NCBI GenBank assembly: GCA_013154145.1
Contig: JAADDC010000019.1
Span: 1-6,312, forward strand
Source: Candidatus Iainarchaeum sp.
GTDB lineage: Archaea > Iainarchaeota > Iainarchaeia > JAADDC01
Length of the DNA stretch: 6,312 nucleotides
Reading direction: 5' to 3'
Shown here: positions 4,602 through 6,312 of the stretch, one piece after another
Layout of the letters: every line of letters starts with the position of its first letter
Position numbering within the stretch: the first letter of the stretch is position 1
Notes under the pieces: generated by a model
Seen by the model: the letters and a program-made list of their open reading frames with translations, nothing else
What the model was told of the DNA's origin: nothing
Database searches by the model: none
Made by a program: the position numbers and the translations under genes

Positions 4602-6312
4602 AAGCGGAAGCTCAAGAAGATCCTGAAGCGGGCCGGCGAGCTCCTTCTAAAGGAAGAGCTGGAGAAGGGAGCAGAGGAAGCGGAGGAAGAGCTTGAGCTC
4701 CCGGAGGAACCAGACGTCGAGGAGATCCCCGCCGTTCAGGAGCCGACGCCCCAGGAAGAGCCCTCCACCCTCGAAACCGAGGAGGTGATCCCCGAGATCA
4801 TCCCCTCCGAGCCCGTCACGGACGTGCTCTCGGAGCTCTACAGCCTCCCCGAGGACATTGCCGGCGAGTTCCCGGCCGAGTGGAAACCCCCCTCCTTCTC
4901 GGACGTGGACGAGCGCTATCCCCTCATACCGCCCCACGCCTACGCCCACATATTCTGGAGTGACGAAGAGAAGAGGCTGCTCTACCACGTGGAGGAGCCC
5001 GTCCTCACGCTTCAGGAGAAGGAAGACCTGGAGCGCATCAAGACATTGCTCACGGAACTCATTGATATCGGCGCCTTTGACCTCCGGGAGGGCCAGAAGC
5101 TGGAAGAGTACATTGCCCAGAAGTTCGACGAGATCGTCAGGGACTACGGCTTTTCCTTCACGCCCCACCAGTACGAGAAGATCAAGTACTACGTTATCAG
5201 GGACTTCGCCGGCCTCGAGCGCATCGAGCCCCTTATGAGGGACCCCAACCTCGAGGACATCTCCTGCATAGGGCCCGGCATCCCCATCTACGTCTACCAC
5301 CGGACCTACGGCAACCTCCAGACCAACGTCATGTTCAAGGACAACGAGGAGCTCAACCGCTTCATCGTGAAGCTGGCCCAGCTGGTGGGCAAGCACGTCT
5401 CCGTCAACAATCCCCTCCTGGAGGGGGCCCTCCCCGACGGCTCCCGTGTTCAGGCCACCTACGTGGTAACTAAAGATATCTCCACCCGCGGCTCCAACTT
5501 CACCATCCGCAAGTTCACCAAGGATCCCCTCACCGTCACGGACCTCGTCAAGGCGGGCACCCTCACCCCCGTCATCGCCGCCTACCTCTGGCTGGCCGTG
5601 GAGTACCGCTCCTCCATCCTCATTGCCGGTGGAACGGCCACGGGCAAGACCACCATGCTCAACGTCATCTCCATGTTCATCCCCCCAGAGGCCAAGGTGG
5701 TCTCCATCGAGGACACGCCAGAGCTGCGCCTCCCCCACGAGAACTGGATACAGAAGATTGCCCGCGAGGGCTCCGAAGGTTCTTCCATCGACCTCTTTGA
5801 CCTCTTGAAGGCGGCCCTCCGTGAGCGCCCCGACTACATCATCGTGGGCGAGGTACGTGGCCGCGAGACCTACGTGCTCTTCCAGGGCATGGCCACGGGC
5901 CACCCGGGCATCGCCACCATCCACGCCGAGAACATGGAGACCCTCGTGGACAGGCTCATCTCTCCGCCAATCTCTCTACCTCCGGCTCTCCTCCACTCCC
6001 TGGACATCGTCATCTTCATGCGCAGGGCCAACGTCAAGGGCTTCGAGGTGCGGCGCATCGGCGAGATCGACGAGATCATTGACGTGGACATCGAAAAGAA
6101 GAAGCCCATCGTCAACGTCTTCGTGGAGTGGATTCCCGCCGAGGATAAATACAGGATCAACCGGAAGAGCAAGGTCATCGCCAAGATCGTTCGGGAGAGG
6201 GGCGTCAGCATAGAGAGCGTTTGGGAGGAGCTGCGCCGCCGGGCCTACGTGATAGAGTACCTCGTCAAGAACAACATCCGCTACTACCGGGAGGTTCAGC
6301 GCTACATCGCCC
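4596..6312 (+). CDS. Type II/IV secretion system ATPase, archaeal GspE/TadA-like (partial, C-terminus beyond window)
   Basis: Cytoplasmic hexameric ATPase of the family that drives archaeal type IV pilus-like structures or secretion, usually paired with a TadC/GspF-like membrane protein. The first 572 residues are present and the gene continues past the right edge. Residues 1-18 are basic, and residues 19-80 form an acidic, proline-containing linker with low complexity. An N-terminal domain follows (YPLIPPHAYAHI, 108-119; FTPHQYEKIKYYVIRDFAG, 188-206; DPNLEDISCIGPG, 216-228). Walker A is GGTATGKTT (345-353). The Asp box is IEDTPELRLP (371-380), Walker B is RPDYIIVGEVRG (411-422) with Glu 419, and the His box is GMATGHPGIATIHAE (431-445). 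All catalytic motifs look intact. GTG 4596 is chosen because the AT-rich box lies about 25 bases upstream. TTG 4590 is possible, and the frame is stopped at 4569-4571. Which appendage it serves cannot be told without the downstream genes. Confidence 0.96.
   Translation, partial: MGKRKLKKILKRAGELLLKEELEKGAEEAEEELELPEEPDVEEIPAVQEPTPQEEPSTLETEEVIPEIIPSEPVTDVLSELYSLPEDIAGEFPAEWKPPSFSDVDERYPLIPPHAYAHIFWSDEEKRLLYHVEEPVLTLQEKEDLERIKTLLTELIDIGAFDLREGQKLEEYIAQKFDEIVRDYGFSFTPHQYEKIKYYVIRDFAGLERIEPLMRDPNLEDISCIGPGIPIYVYHRTYGNLQTNVMFKDNEELNRFIVKLAQLVGKHVSVNNPLLEGALPDGSRVQATYVVTKDISTRGSNFTIRKFTKDPLTVTDLVKAGTLTPVIAAYLWLAVEYRSSILIAGGTATGKTTMLNVISMFIPPEAKVVSIEDTPELRLPHENWIQKIAREGSEGSSIDLFDLLKAALRERPDYIIVGEVRGRETYVLFQGMATGHPGIATIHAENMETLVDRLISPPISLPPALLHSLDIVIFMRRANVKGFEVRRIGEIDEIIDVDIEKKKPIVNVFVEWIPAEDKYRINRKSKVIAKIVRERGVSIESVWEELRRRAYVIEYLVKNNIRYYREVQRYIA

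Noticed and set aside
4647..5924. A 425-codon minus-strand reading frame opposite the secretion ATPase
   Set aside because: The opposite strand encodes an ATPase with all Walker, Asp-box and His-box motifs. The antisense frame gives a Gly/Val/Leu/Asp/Glu-rich sequence with no recognisable domain, as expected from GC-rich codon bias.
1..6312. CRISPR arrays, tRNA or rRNA genes, insertion sequences, attachment sites
   Set aside because: I saw no regularly spaced repeats, no tRNA-like cloverleaf or rRNA sequence, no transposase reading frame and no flanking inverted repeats. Almost all of the window is accounted for by four protein-coding genes.

Overview
The window looks archaeal. The evidence is a GspE/TadA-type secretion ATPase with the archaeal layout, a short cis-prenyltransferase, a geranylgeranyl-reductase-family flavoprotein, and start codons that lie about 25-30 bases downstream of AT-rich TATA-like boxes with no ribosome binding site, as in leaderless archaeal genes. 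The DNA is GC-rich and the proteins are rich in Glu, Lys, Arg and Val, which fits a thermophile. I cannot assign a lineage from sequence alone.

Layout. Positions 1-2792 (minus strand) hold one very long reading frame, still open at the left edge. It encodes a single-pass membrane-anchored protein with a tandem series of small beta-sandwich (Ig-like or carboxypeptidase-regulatory-like) modules, eight cysteines that fall into four close pairs, and eight N-glycosylation sequons outside the membrane. Positions 2793-2881 form a divergent promoter and leader. Positions 2882-3928 (plus) encode a geranylgeranyl-reductase-like FAD enzyme that appears to begin at an ATC codon behind a near-perfect Shine-Dalgarno sequence. 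Its 3' end overlaps, tail to tail by 53 bp, a cis-prenyltransferase (uppS family) on the minus strand at 3876-4541. A 54-bp intergenic gap (4542-4595) carries one central AT-rich box that could serve both the prenyltransferase and the divergent secretion ATPase gene. The ATPase gene starts at 4596 and runs off the right edge.

How the genes may work together (inference). A cis-prenyltransferase builds a long polyprenyl diphosphate, and reductases of the GGR family saturate isoprene units. Together they could supply a dolichol-type glycan carrier. The large sequon-bearing surface protein is a plausible glycoprotein, and the ATPase would power assembly of a type IV pilus-like surface structure. 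The grouping therefore reads as a cell-surface neighbourhood. The individual families are known. The less usual points are the surface protein's architecture, the apparent ATC start, and the compact divergent promoter with an inverted repeat at the ATPase start.
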